Below, one piece after another: positions 21,331 through 31,149 of a stretch of 64,000 bases of DNA. A model generated the notes under the pieces. It worked only from the letters and a program-made list of their open reading frames with translations. It had not been told where the DNA came from and ran no database searches. Position 1 is the stretch's first letter. Every line of letters begins with the position of its first letter. The stretch comes from Rebecca billardiae RCC1528 (taxonomy: Eukaryota; Haptophyta), in the NCBI GenBank assembly GCA_965240325.2, contig OZ251222.1, positions 2,914,001 through 2,978,000 on the forward strand, given 5' to 3'. Both the position numbers and the translations under genes were made by a program.

Positions 21331-21662
21331 AGCACGCAGCTTATAAGTTATATATCGATTAATCGAACTGACGATGAAGCCTGGTCACTACAGTACCGGT
21401 CCAGTTTCGCGGGGCCCGCCGGTGGCAGTGCACCCTCCGTCGCAGTCGTCTATTGGCGACCAGTTGCATGCTCGTAAGCTTGTATTATAAAGTCTAGCAC
21501 ATCTGCAGCGCAGCCGGGCATCAACGGTCCGCAGCACGCGACCGAGCAGTGAGTCGCGACCAGTCCTCGGGTCCAAGGTCCACCGCACCGCCCCTGGTAT
21601 CAGGTGGCGCATGGGCACACTGACTGCTGACCCTGCAACTCCGCGGCGGCTCGCCGGGTGCC

Positions 21663-23232
21663 TTAGCTGCCAAGATCGATGGCAGCCGAGACCGGCTTGC
21701 CGTTCGTCGTGTTGCAGCGAGCGAACACCTCGCTGATGCGGTCCAGCGCGTCGTTGAGCTGGTCCTCGGTGATGACCAGCGGTGGCGCGAAGCGGATGAT
21801 GTGCTCGTGCGTCGGTTTGGCGAGTACGCCAGCCTCGGCGAGGCGCGTGCACACCTGCATCGCGCTCACCGAGTGCGCCTTGTCGATCACGATCGCGTTG
21901 AGAAGCCCGCGGCCGCGCACCTTCTCCACCCACGGGTGGCGCGCCTCGAGCTCGCCGCAGCGCGCGCGGAAGATCTTGCCGAGCGCCTCGGCGCGCTCCG
22001 CCAGGTTCTCATCGCGGATCACGCTGAGAGCCTCGACTGCCACGCGGCACGCCAGCGGGTTCCCGCCGTACGTCGAGCCGTGCGTCCCAGGCGTGATCAC
22101 AGACATGATGTGCTCGTCGGCGAGCACCGCAGACACCGGCACCACGCCGCCAGACAGCGCCTTGCCCAGCACGAGGACGTCCGGGCGCACGTTCTCGTGG
22201 TCGCAGCAGAGCAGCTTGCCCGTGCGGCCGAGACCCGTCTGGATCTCGTCGGCGATGAAGAGCACCCCGTGCTTCGCGCAGAGTGCCCTGCACTGCGACA
22301 AGTAGCCTGCAGCCGAGCGGGCCGCGCGATGGGCCGTGGCAGCGGGTGGGCGGCGCCGACGGTGAGGAGACCGGGGCACGCGCACGTCCGGTCGCGAGCG
22401 GGCGCAGCGCGCGCGCACCGTCGGCCGGCACGACCACGCCCGCCTCGCCCTGGATCGGCTCGACGTAGAAGGCGGCGATGTTCGGGTCCTTCTCGAGCTG
22501 CGCGCGCAGGGCGTCCACGTCGTCGTACGGGATCAGCTCAAAGCCCGGCGTGAACGGGCCGTAGTGCTGGTAGCAGTCCGGGTCGGTGGACGAGCTGCAC
22601 GCGGCGATGGACCTGCCCCAGAAGTTGGCACGCGCCATCAGCACCTTCGCGCGGTTCGCGGCCACGCCCTTCTTCACGTACGCCCACTTGCGCGCAATCT
22701 TGATCGCCGTCTCGGCCGCCTCGACGCCCGAGTTCATCGGCAGCACCTTGTCGTAGCCGAAGTACGCGGTGATGAAGCGCGCGAACTCGCCGAGCTGGTC
22801 GTTGTAGAACGCGCGCGACGTGAGCGTGAGCGTCTTCGCCTGGTCGATCAGCGCGCCCACGATGCGCGGGTGCGAGTGCCCCTGGTTGACAGCCGAGTAC
22901 GCGGAGAGAAAATCGTAGTACTTCTTGCCGGAGACGTCCCACACGCACGCGCCTTCCCCGCGCGACAGCACCACGGGGAGTGGGTGGTAGTTGTGTGCGC
23001 CGTACCGGTCCTCGAGCTCCATCAGCCGCTTCGCCGCGCACGTCCCCGACAACGGCTCTGCGCCCAGCTGCTCGCGCGAAAGCAGGCATGCGGCCGCGAC
23101 CGTGGCGACGATCATGCTCAGGAGGAATAGAGAGAGCAGGATCGGCGCATCGAGGGTGGGTGCGGGGACCTCGGGGGCCTTCGAGCGAGCACCCAGCGCT
23201 GCGAGCTGGAGCGCGATGCCCACGAGCGCCAT
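21663..23232 (-). CDS. OAT: ornithine aminotransferase, membrane-anchored form
   Basis: Exons 23232-22419 and 22306-21663 flank a 112-nt intron (GACG|GTGCGC to TGCAG|GC, phase 1) and give 485 residues. The body matches ornithine delta-aminotransferase, a PLP enzyme that converts ornithine and a 2-oxo acid to glutamate semialdehyde and glutamate. Visible features include [70 protein letters not shown] (Asp291 for the PLP ring nitrogen) and LGKALSGG (Lys320, Schiff base). The C-terminus is complete. The odd part is the first 60 residues, which carry a long hydrophobic stretch ([23 protein letters not shown]) where the family normally has a mitochondrial presequence or nothing. It may be a signal anchor or part of an organellar leader. 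Enzyme identity is firm; location is open. Confidence 0.9.
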
Positions 23233-23667
23233 GGGTGGCGGAGGAAGGCGACGCGCGCAGTGTCCTCGGTTCGGCAAACGTCAGCGCGACGAAGCGGGCC
23301 GACGCGACCGGTGGGCAGGGGAGGATTTCGTCGCAACAAAAAACTCTTGCAGAGAAAACTCATCGTTGTCAGCAGCGCATCATTTCGTGTCATCTCGACG
23401 CCGGACGCGAGCGAATTTCACCGGAATAGCAAGGTCTGCAAGCGGCCGTAAGCCCGGAACGGACGCCGGAGTGAGTGGCGGCCGATTTACTACCCAGGGA
23501 TTGTGCTGCCTGGCCAACCATGATCTGCATACTAGTATGCTGATTGTAGCCATCCGACGGAGCCGTCAGAGTCACGACATCATCTGCGAGAGCGCAGCAG
23601 ATGGGCCGTGTCGCACAGTAAGCACAAGCACTAGCAGTCGGAAAACACTCGGACGGACACGAGCGTT

Positions 23668-25203
23668 TCACATCATGGGCTTCTCTTCCTTGGTGTCGTC
23701 CAGCTGTGCCCATCGCTCCGCGCAGTCGCGCGCCGTGACCTTCGGCCCGCCAGAGACGGCGCGCAGGCTCTGCGCGACGCACACCCAGTTGAAGTGGCAC
23801 GCAGCCGCCTCGCGCATGAGCACGCGGTCCCAGGCGGGCCGCCATTCCACCTCCTTGCCGTCCACGGAGTCCGCCATGGTGCCGCTCGTCGCGCTGGCCT
23901 GGGCGGCGGCCGCGGCGTCGGGCGGGGCCGACGCGCGTCTCGCGGGCTCCGAAGGGCTCGCAGCGGACGAGGACGAGGCCGCATCCGCGCTCGACGAGCC
24001 CGCGCCGCCGCGGCCGTTCACCCTCGCCGCGGCGGCCTGCATCGCGGCCGTGCTCGCCGCCGCCGCCTCGGACGCGCGCCGCTTGCTGAGCGCGTTCTCC
24101 TTCAGCCGCATCATGTACTCCGTGTTGCGCCGCACCTTGTCCTGCCGCTCGGTCTGGAAGCGCTCGCGCACCGCCTTCTCCCCCGCGTCGCCGCCCTCGG
24201 CCCACGCCTCGGCCGCGCGGCGCTCGTGCGCGCTCACCGGCTGGTCGTCCAGGTAGGAGAGCTGGCCAAAGCGCACGATCAGCCGCTTGCGGTACGAGCC
24301 CTGCGACGCGCTCACCTGCTCGACGAGCGGGTTGCGCCGGAGGTAGAGGACGCGCAGGCGCGCGGAGAGCGCGCCGATCGGCTCGAGCGCGTTCGACGGC
24401 AGCTGGTTGCTCGACAGGTCGAGCACGTCGAGCGTGCTCGCGCACTCGCGCAGCGCGTCGACCGCCGCCGCGCTCGCCAGCCGGTTGTGCGACACGTTGA
24501 GCGTCTGCAGGCTGGGCAGCAGCTCGACACCCTGCAGGTCGGTGAGCAGGTTATGCGCGAGGTCGAGGCGGACGAGCGCGCTGAGCCCGCGCATCGCGTC
24601 GCCGAGCTGCTGCACCTGGTTGTGGTGCGCGATCAGCGAGACGAGCTGCGGCAGCTCGAGCCCGCCCAGCCCGCGCAGCAGGTTGGTCTCGAGCCGCAGC
24701 ATCCGCAGCCCGCTCAGCTCGTTCAGGCACGGGTCGAGCGCCTCGAGGCCGGTGCACGAGAGATCGAGCTTCGAGTTGAGCGCGAGCGTGCGGTAGCCGC
24801 CCTGCTCGCGGATGGCGTTGAGCATGAGCTCGCGCACCGGGTTCGTCTCCACCGCCTCGGTGGCTTCGCGCTGCGGCACGTCCGAGTCCTTGCGCCGCTT
24901 CTCCTCGTAGTCGTGCCCGTACTGCAGCACCACGAGCCGCGCGAGCGCAGGGCTCGTCTCGAGCCGGGTAATGGTCGTACGGCACACCGGGCACTCCGCG
25001 CGGTGGTCCTCCGCGTACAGATCCGGCGGGCAGGCGGCGCGCAGGATGCAGTGCCGGCAGAAGGAGTGCTGGCAAGGCTTTGTGATCACCGGCTCAAGGT
25101 ACGGCTGCAGGCAGATGGGGCACTCCACGTCGTCGGTCGGCGGCACCTTCTCGCCGCTCCGCTGCTCCTCCACGTCGATTGGCTCGACGATCTGGATGCG
25201 CAT
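23668..25203 (-). CDS. RING finger, leucine-rich repeat and SANT-like fusion protein
   Basis: 511 residues from the ATG at 25203; a longer frame exists but would overlap the divergent gene at 25373. A C3HC4 RING finger spans residues 28-74 (C28, C31, C44, H46, C49, C52, C71, C74), suggesting E3 ubiquitin ligase activity. About five leucine-rich repeats follow (roughly 130-290: LRMLRLETNLLRGL, LVRLDLAHNLLTDL, LQTLNVSHNRLAS, LDVLDLSSNQL, LRVLYLRRNPL) and a cap (LSYLDDQPVSAHER) like that of SDS22/DNAAF1-type LRR proteins. A charged helical segment leads to a C-terminal SANT/Myb-like motif (W.PAWDRVLMREAA..FNW..VA.....CAERW, about 455-505). LRR plus this cap is typical of axonemal or phosphatase-regulatory proteins; the RING addition is unusual. 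Targets cannot be read from sequence. Confidence 0.75.
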   Translation of the reverse strand: MRIQIVEPIDVEEQRSGEKVPPTDDVECPICLQPYLEPVITKPCQHSFCRHCILRAACPPDLYAEDHRAECPVCRTTITRLETSPALARLVVLQYGHDYEEKRRKDSDVPQREATEAVETNPVRELMLNAIREQGGYRTLALNSKLDLSCTGLEALDPCLNELSGLRMLRLETNLLRGLGGLELPQLVSLIAHHNQVQQLGDAMRGLSALVRLDLAHNLLTDLQGVELLPSLQTLNVSHNRLASAAAVDALRECASTLDVLDLSSNQLPSNALEPIGALSARLRVLYLRRNPLVEQVSASQGSYRKRLIVRFGQLSYLDDQPVSAHERRAAEAWAEGGDAGEKAVRERFQTERQDKVRRNTEYMMRLKENALSKRRASEAAAASTAAMQAAAARVNGRGGAGSSSADAASSSSAASPSEPARRASAPPDAAAAAQASATSGTMADSVDGKEVEWRPAWDRVLMREAAACHFNWVCVAQSLRAVSGGPKVTARDCAERWAQLDDTKEEKPMM

Positions 25204-25372
25204 GCCTCCGGTCTCGCGCGTGGGGCGCCGACGCGGAGTGGAAGCCAAGTGACCCCCTCGATCGCGCGCGCGATGTTTCCGAGCCCAAACCCCATCGGCC
25301 GGGCGGCCGGAGATCGTATTCGAGATGACGAGATCGCGACGCGCGAGACCGGATCCCATCTCCGCCTCTTCG
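25204..25372. promoter_or_regulatory. putative bidirectional promoter
   Basis: 169 bp separate the start codons of the divergent RING-LRR gene (minus) and DMAC1-like gene (plus). Any promoter must be shared or overlapping. I recognise no specific element. Confidence 0.45.
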
Positions 25373-25627
25373 ATGGCGGCGGGAGCGTCGTCGACGCCCG
25401 CGGAAGCTGATGTGAGCGGCGTGCACGACTGCACGCAGTGCAAGCTGATCGGCGGTGGGACGATGCTAGCTGTCGGTGGCTATTTCATCACGCAGGCCGC
25501 CATGCTCAGACGCAAGCCGACAGAGCTCGGGAACGCCCGCTTCCACGGCCTGCTTGGCGCACTCTTCACGTCTATGGGTGTGTACAGGCTGGCAATGCCG
25601 CTGCGTCCAGAGAATAGGGGCGTATAG
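25373..25627 (+). CDS. DMAC1-like small membrane protein
   Basis: 84 residues from the ATG at 25373. The core HDCTQCKLIGGGTMLAVGGYF has a C-x2-C followed by a Gly-rich membrane helix. A second hydrophobic segment (GLLGALFTSMGVYRLAM) follows. This matches the DUF4536 family, which includes human DMAC1/TMEM261, a mitochondrial inner-membrane factor for assembly of the complex I distal membrane arm. The length fits. The mitochondrial role is by homology to the motif only. Single exon, with a start codon 169 bp from the divergent neighbour. Confidence 0.65.
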   Translation: MAAGASSTPAEADVSGVHDCTQCKLIGGGTMLAVGGYFITQAAMLRRKPTELGNARFHGLLGALFTSMGVYRLAMPLRPENRGV

Positions 25628-26199
25628 CCATCTGGGCGCTGAGCAGTGCATGCAGCCCTCGTGCAGCCATCGCATGAAACGTGGAAGTATCGCTTCGCCT
25701 TCTGTGCCGCTCCAGGCACGCGGCCCTTGATGCACGCGGATGTGAGGGTGCACATCATCATGACTCCGAGTGGCAGCCGATCTGTAACTCCAGAGTACAA
25801 GATGAGGCGAATAGTCCGGTACCATCGTACCGACGCCAGGCGACAACCTCGACCTCGTCGGACCGGCGGCGGACCCAACCGGCGGAACCCAAGCCGCACG
25901 AGCTGTGCCTGACTACTGCCTCGGAGGCCTGCCGCCGCACAGCGGCACACCCCGGCACAGGCAGACTAGCCACTAGGGATTATTCGTCATCCGCAGGCCG
26001 TTCTGCACTTTTGCAGCGCTCGCCGCACTTACATATATCTAGTATAGATGAATATTACTGCGCCACCAGGCGCACCCAGCTGTCAGACTAAATTCAGATA
26101 ACGGCAGTATACTACTAATTCGGATGATTATAGGCGGGCCCAATATATGTGGGGTTAATAATATTATATTGGCACATATCAATTATATATATAATGGTT
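25628..26199. other. intergenic, no gene seen
   Basis: 572 bp between a plus-strand end and a minus-strand end (convergent). The right half is AT-rich (26020-26210), probably 3' UTR and terminator sequence. Nothing else is recognised. Confidence 0.45.
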
Positions 26200-29013
26200 T
26201 CAGATGGCGATTTGATGCTGAGAGAGTGTTCGCATTGTCGTCGGGCATGATGCGCGACTCCGTCCCACTCGGCACCACCGCCACGTCGGGTGGGCGACTG
26301 TGGTGTAGCACCACGCCCAGGAGGCGCCGACTGCGCGGCAGTAGTTGTGATCGCCGAGCCCGCTGTCCGGGTAGTTGGCGGGGGTAAACGAGTGCGCGTG
26401 CGGCGACTGCGCCGTCCAGCGCATGCACGCATGTCCATCGTACGTGTGGTTCACGTGCCCGCGGTAGTCGGAGAGGTCGTGACGCGTGTAGCACTCAAAG
26501 TCCGGCGGGATGGGCGGTGGTGGGCTCGGCGGTGGCAGTGGCGGTGGGTATGGCGGCGCCGGCGGCGCCGAGGGCGAGGGAGGCGATGAAGGTGGCGCGA
26601 ATGGCGGCGGTGGCTGATGCGGTGACGGCGAGGGGGGGGGCGTGGCAGGCGGCGGCGGAGGCTGTCGCGGCGGGAGCGGCGGCTCCGACGGTGGCGGCTG
26701 CGGGCGAGGGCTCGGCGGCATCGAGGGCGGCTGGAGCGGTGCGCCCGGCGGCAGCGGCGGAGGTGGGGGGCGCAGCTCGGGTAGCCCACCGTCGAACCAC
26801 AGGGCGCAGTTGGCCGCGGGGCTGAACGCCCAGTACTCGGCGGTCAGGCAGCCTGAAGCCCGGCCGCACGCGGCGGAGCAGTGCGCGTGCGACAACGGCC
26901 GGCTGAAGGCCAGCCGGTGGTACGCCGAATACGGCTCGGATGAGGGCGGCGCTGGCTCCACCCGCAGGCAGAGCGGCGTGCGCCCCGCGCCATCGGCCAC
27001 GGGCGGCGCGAGCGCGCGCGGCATGCGCTCCCACAGCTCGCACCGCGCGGCGTCGTACCGCCCGCTCGCCGGGTCGGCTGGTGGCGTGTACTCGATGGCC
27101 GCGCATGACGCGAGCGCCAGGCACGCGCGCTCACACCGCCGCAGGCCGTGCTGCGCCGAGCGCAGGCGGCCAAGGCGCACCGAGCGGAAGTACGCGCTGG
27201 ATGTGTCGTTGGCGTCCTGCCCGCGGCAACCGCCCATCGTCGCGCTGCCCACGACGCTCAGCCCAGAGGGCGCACCGCCGCGCACGAGCGGCGCAAAGAC
27301 AAAACGCGCGCGATCCCCGCCGCTGACTCGGACGGCCGCGTCGCCGAGCGTCGCCTGCGGGGACTCGCTGTCCGCGCCCGTCGTGTCGCCGACGAGGTGT
27401 GCGACGAAGAGCACGCAGTCCTGCATCACGAGCTCGTTGTCCAGCGCGCTCCGAGTCGCCGCGCCGGGTGCGGACGTCTCGTTGAGCGAGTAGGACAGGG
27501 CGACGCCGACCAGGCACGCCGAGCCAGCGGCCGCGTCGCGGACGTACGCGCGCGCGCCTTCGGGCAGCAGCGTCGAGAGCGGCAGCGCCAGCTGGACGCG
27601 CTGGAGCAACCGCTGCAGCAGGCAGCGCGAGCCCGCAACCGGTGACTCCGCCTCGCCCTGCAGCTGCGCGAGCGCGCGCTTGGCCGCTGCTTCCGCCGCT
27701 GGGCCGGTGTGCTTGCTGCCCAGCGTGCGCGCCGCTCGCAGCGCCTCTCCATCGGTCGAGCCTCGGACAACGAGCGCGCCGCCGCGGCTCACCAGCTCCG
27801 CGAAATGCAGAGGCGCGAGCATGTCCTCCCCCGCGCCTGTCGGCCGCTCCTCGTCCGGCGGGGGCGCGCCGCTGTCGCCGAGGGCTCCCAAACCGTATGC
27901 CACGACTGCGGAGAGCTCGACCATGCTGGCGGCGCCGCCGCCGACGGTGAAGGGCAGCGACGAGGCCGTGCCCGCGCACGCGCTCGTTGGCGTGCTGGCG
28001 TTCGCGAGCGCGTAGCCCAGAGACTGCGACCGCACCGGCCCCAGCTCGCCACCCACTGCCCCGCCGCTCGGCTCGTCGGCATCCTCCGCGGCCGCCTGTG
28101 CGCACACGCGCACGCTGAGCGGAGGCACGCGCGCGATCACCGGCCCGCTCAGGCTGAGCCCAACGCCGGCGTCGGCACGCGTCCGCCGCGCTGAGAGCTC
28201 GGGCACGCGCAGGCCCTCCCACCTCGCCGTGCTGACCCGCAGCGGATCGGCGTGGAACTCGAGGCCCCCGCCCCTCGCCGCGCACCCGCCGAGCGAGCGC
28301 GCGCGGTAGATCATCGAGTGCATGCGCGCGCGCGCATCCGCGTTGAGGTGGAGCGCTGACTCCACGCGCCTGTTCACCCGCGCGTGCGCGGGCCAGATTG
28401 GCACGCTGGCGTCCACGCGCATCGAGATGGCGAGCTGGAGCCCCTCGAGCAGCTGCAGCACCTGCGTCGAGCAGTTTGGGGGCGCGGAGAGATCGGAGGC
28501 GGCCGCAGCCATGCAGATGGCGCGGTCCGCGATCAGCTGCGCCAGGTGGGCGAGCGCGTCTTCGTCGGCGACGGCCGCTTGGATACTCAGGTCGTGCACG
28601 GTAGTACCATGCGCGATCGTGTGCGACCCCTCGACGGAGACCTCGACCAGCGCGGTCGCGTTGCCTCCCAGTGTGGCTCCCAGCACAAGCTCGTCGAATG
28701 TGACGCTCGCGTGGCTCGAGCTCGACACGCGAACTCGCGCTGAGAGCTGCACGGGATTTGTGCACAGATCGTCTATGCGGACGAGGTCGAGCTCCAGCGC
28801 GGCGCACGACAGCGAGAGTGCATCCCGCGCCGCGCCGACCGCGATCGACACACCCAACACGAGCAGCACGATGGTCACCACGCAGCAGGTCAGGGCCACC
28901 CTTGCGGCACCAGCACGTCCGCTGGGCTTGGGCGGTAGGAGAGCTACCGTGTCACGCTCGCCCGCCTCCACCGCACCGTCGTCAGCGGGAGCCGCCACTG
29001 CCGGCGCCCACAT
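26200..29013 (-). CDS. type II membrane surface protein with kringle domain
   Basis: 937 residues from the ATG at 29013; the frame is open further upstream but only from a TTG. A short cytoplasmic N-terminus precedes a transmembrane anchor (about 38-60, VALTCCVVTIVLLVLGVSIAVG). The next 130 residues resemble LEA2/DUF3712-type beta domains of membrane proteins. Two Cys-rich PAN/apple-like segments lie at about 630-740 (CERACLALASCAAIEY; CSAACGRASGCLTAEYW). A long Pro-rich linker (PPPSPPPPIPP) then leads to a kringle domain at about 841-914. The kringle shows YRGHVNHTYDGHACMRW, an NYCR motif, WAWCYTT and a final WRWC, that is six cysteines in kringle order. Kringles are protein- or ligand-binding modules common in animals and some algae. 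A cell-surface adhesion or recognition role is inferred. Confidence 0.7.
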   Translation of the reverse strand: MWAPAVAAPADDGAVEAGERDTVALLPPKPSGRAGAARVALTCCVVTIVLLVLGVSIAVGAARDALSLSCAALELDLVRIDDLCTNPVQLSARVRVSSSSHASVTFDELVLGATLGGNATALVEVSVEGSHTIAHGTTVHDLSIQAAVADEDALAHLAQLIADRAICMAAAASDLSAPPNCSTQVLQLLEGLQLAISMRVDASVPIWPAHARVNRRVESALHLNADARARMHSMIYRARSLGGCAARGGGLEFHADPLRVSTARWEGLRVPELSARRTRADAGVGLSLSGPVIARVPPLSVRVCAQAAAEDADEPSGGAVGGELGPVRSQSLGYALANASTPTSACAGTASSLPFTVGGGAASMVELSAVVAYGLGALGDSGAPPPDEERPTGAGEDMLAPLHFAELVSRGGALVVRGSTDGEALRAARTLGSKHTGPAAEAAAKRALAQLQGEAESPVAGSRCLLQRLLQRVQLALPLSTLLPEGARAYVRDAAAGSACLVGVALSYSLNETSAPGAATRSALDNELVMQDCVLFVAHLVGDTTGADSESPQATLGDAAVRVSGGDRARFVFAPLVRGGAPSGLSVVGSATMGGCRGQDANDTSSAYFRSVRLGRLRSAQHGLRRCERACLALASCAAIEYTPPADPASGRYDAARCELWERMPRALAPPVADGAGRTPLCLRVEPAPPSSEPYSAYHRLAFSRPLSHAHCSAACGRASGCLTAEYWAFSPAANCALWFDGGLPELRPPPPPLPPGAPLQPPSMPPSPRPQPPPSEPPLPPRQPPPPPATPPPSPSPHQPPPPFAPPSSPPSPSAPPAPPYPPPLPPPSPPPPIPPDFECYTRHDLSDYRGHVNHTYDGHACMRWTAQSPHAHSFTPANYPDSGLGDHNYCRAVGASWAWCYTTVAHPTWRWCRVGRSRASCPTTMRTLSQHQIAI

Positions 29014-29153
29014 GGCCGCGCAGGAAGAGCGGCGGATTTGGGCGCGCGAGGTCCAGCCCGGTTTCAAGGATGCAGGCTCATGCAGCTGCCGCCTTCCGGC
29101 TTTGCAATATCAGTCCGGGGGGCCGTGGCCTGTGGGCGCTGAGCCGGACAGCG
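29014..29153. promoter_or_regulatory. putative bidirectional promoter
   Basis: Only 140 bp lie between the divergent ATGs of the kringle protein gene (29013, minus) and the small unknown gene (29154, plus). No specific element recognised. Confidence 0.45.
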
Positions 29154-29651
29154 ATGGCGGCGGCTGGGCCGCGTCGCGTGCACATCGCGGTGCAAGGCGC
29201 GTCCGAATGCGTGCCCGTCACGCTGCATGGTGACGAGCTCGAGGACGCCGCGCTCGAAGAAGTCCTCTCCATCCTTTACGAGCATCTGCCCAGGCATCTC
29301 GATTCATCGAAGCCGAGCCAGCCCGAGATCGTCGCAGGCCGCACCGTGCAGATGTGCTTCAAGGTCGTGAAGAACGATGCGGACTATCGCGTGCTTGTGC
29401 CACAGGAGGAGCGCTCGGGTGCGTACAATGCCCTTAGGCCGCTCAAAATGCGAGCCGTCTGCCGTGTGGAACGACTGGACTCGGATCAGCCGGAGATGCG
29501 CAGCACGTTTACCGGCGCGGTGCAGCACCACGCTCATGGGCCACTGCCGGGCAGAACACAACAGCTGGTGCTGGCACCACGCGGAACTCTCGCGCCGCCC
29601 GGCGCGCCCGCAGCCGCAGATGCTGCCCCGAGCACTACAGACCAACTATGA
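29154..29651 (+). CDS. small protein of unknown function
   Basis: 165 residues from the ATG at 29154. The first 110 residues look like a compact alpha/beta domain (VHIAVQGASECVPVTLHGDE, then an acidic helix EDAALEEVLSILYEHLP, then TVQMCFKVVKNDADYRVLVP). The last 50 are Pro/Ala-rich and probably flexible. I do not recognise the family. It is divergent with the kringle gene across 140 bp. No introns needed. Confidence 0.55.
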   Translation: MAAAGPRRVHIAVQGASECVPVTLHGDELEDAALEEVLSILYEHLPRHLDSSKPSQPEIVAGRTVQMCFKVVKNDADYRVLVPQEERSGAYNALRPLKMRAVCRVERLDSDQPEMRSTFTGAVQHHAHGPLPGRTQQLVLAPRGTLAPPGAPAAADAAPSTTDQL

Positions 29652-30164
29652 CTGCGCTCAGGCCCTGCATCTGTGATGACTGTGCTACCGATGATGCGCA
29701 CGCGCGGCGGCCGATACGGGCTGATCTGTCAGCGGACGCGGTCACGGAGTGACGGACACCGCGGCAGACGGGTCTACAAGCGCAGCGCCGAACGTTATTA
29801 GATTGAACGGACGTTCCAGCAGTCGCGTGACCATTCCACGCGACCTAGTTGCGTCAATGATCTCGCCTGCCTCTAGTGCCTGAGCTGTCACTACGGTACT
29901 ACGGTATCGTTAGTTGAACAGCGCCTCTCTACTCTCTAGTCTCTTCACATCGTATCGCGGAAGCCTCTTCGTTCAACTACTGTACTATGTAACTACTGCG
30001 CTATGATACAGTTTCAGAAGAGCAGCTGGCTCAGACGCTCAGGACTTCAGTCTTCAGGAGCCAATTCAGATGGCAACGCTAACAGACTATGATGCGCAGT
30101 CCTACCGAAACGGCTAATACTGAAAGTCTGATGATAAACGGCTGCGAGTGCCTGTGCGGGACGG
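29652..30164. other. intergenic, no gene seen
   Basis: 513 bp between convergent gene ends. The composition is less GC-rich than the surrounding genes, and I find no coding or structural signal. Confidence 0.45.
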
Positions 30165-31043
30165 TCAGACCTCACGTGGCAGAGGCTGGCGGGTGTTCGG
30201 GTCGTACCCGAGACTCTCGACCATCTTTCCCATGCGCTCGAGCATCTCAAAGCGCAGCGACGGCGTATACAGGCGCTGGCCCTCCGGCACGGGCACCGGC
30301 TTGCCAACCGCGTAGAGGATGCCGAGCAGAGCGCCGAGTCCGTTCGAGTTGCCCACGCGCTTGTCAATCGTGTAGCCGACGGTGAGGGTGTAGGCGCGGC
30401 CATCCTCGTTGAAGAGCATGCTCGATGCCTGTGGCGCCGCCTCGATACGCTTGCCCGTCGGCGCGATCGTTGTCCCACCAAACCGCAGCGGCCCCGTGTG
30501 CGTGCCAGTCGGCCGCGAGAAGAACCACACGCGGTTGGGCTCGAGGGGGTCGACGCGGAACCAGGCGTTATCCCGAATGTCCGGCACGGCATCTTTCAGC
30601 TTGAACGAGCCGAACGCGCGCACAAACTCCGCTCGCGACAGCGGGCCGATGATGGGTGCGACAAACTGGAAGTCGTCTGCGAGGTAGGCGGACGCGTCAT
30701 CCGAGGCACGCGTGCCGAACTCCGCGGCGAGGATCTCCTTGGCGCGCGCGACCAGGGTGTCGGGCTTGATGGGAAAGGTGCTCTTCGCGAGAGTCGCCGC
30801 CTCGTCCAGCTCGCCGTAGCCCTCAGACGCGAGCGGGCCTGACGTGGCCAGGACGGGCTCCGTGGTGCAGCGCGGGGCGTGCCACGGGACCTTCTTGCGC
30901 GCGGTGTTCTTGCCCGACCCGCACACGAAGTCAATCAAGTCGATGAGCTTGTACGCGATGTAGCTGGTAATGCTCACTGACACATCCGCGCCGAAGAGGA
31001 TGAGCGCTGTCGCCAGGTTGCCTGCCGCGGCGAGGATCGGCAT
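30165..31043 (-). CDS. NTF2-like (SnoaL-fold) protein with N-terminal hydrophobic leader
   Basis: 292 residues from the ATG at 31043; the frame continues upstream into copia-derived sequence, which argues for the internal start. The leader MPILAAAGNLATALILFGADV and the next helix (SYIAYKLIDLIDFVCG) are hydrophobic and may be a targeting or anchor segment. The core (about 95-250) begins with LVARAKEILAAEFG, then YLADDFQFVAPIIGPLSRAEF, then WFRVDPLEPNRVWFFSRPTG and YTLTVGYTIDKR. This is the cone-shaped alpha/beta pattern of NTF2/SnoaL-like proteins known in many algae. No catalytic residues can be assigned. A truncated copia element abuts its upstream side about 100 bp before the ATG. Confidence 0.6.
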   Translation of the reverse strand: MPILAAAGNLATALILFGADVSVSITSYIAYKLIDLIDFVCGSGKNTARKKVPWHAPRCTTEPVLATSGPLASEGYGELDEAATLAKSTFPIKPDTLVARAKEILAAEFGTRASDDASAYLADDFQFVAPIIGPLSRAEFVRAFGSFKLKDAVPDIRDNAWFRVDPLEPNRVWFFSRPTGTHTGPLRFGGTTIAPTGKRIEAAPQASSMLFNEDGRAYTLTVGYTIDKRVGNSNGLGALLGILYAVGKPVPVPEGQRLYTPSLRFEMLERMGKMVESLGYDPNTRQPLPREV

Positions 31044-31149
31044 GGTGCGGGAGGAGGCTGGGGCTCCGACACGCACGGACCGATATGGAAGCTTCGCGAT
31101 TCGTTCACGCGCAAACGGCGACTGGATCTCGGATCCCCGGTCCGGAACG

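Larger units (their letters stand above)
20859..21662. other. intergenic microsatellite cluster
   Basis: The 804 bp between a plus-strand and a minus-strand gene end (convergent) hold a long (TA)n at about 20934-21002, a short (TA)n at 21118-21135 and a (GA)n cluster at about 21221-21330. No gene is seen. Confidence 0.7.
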
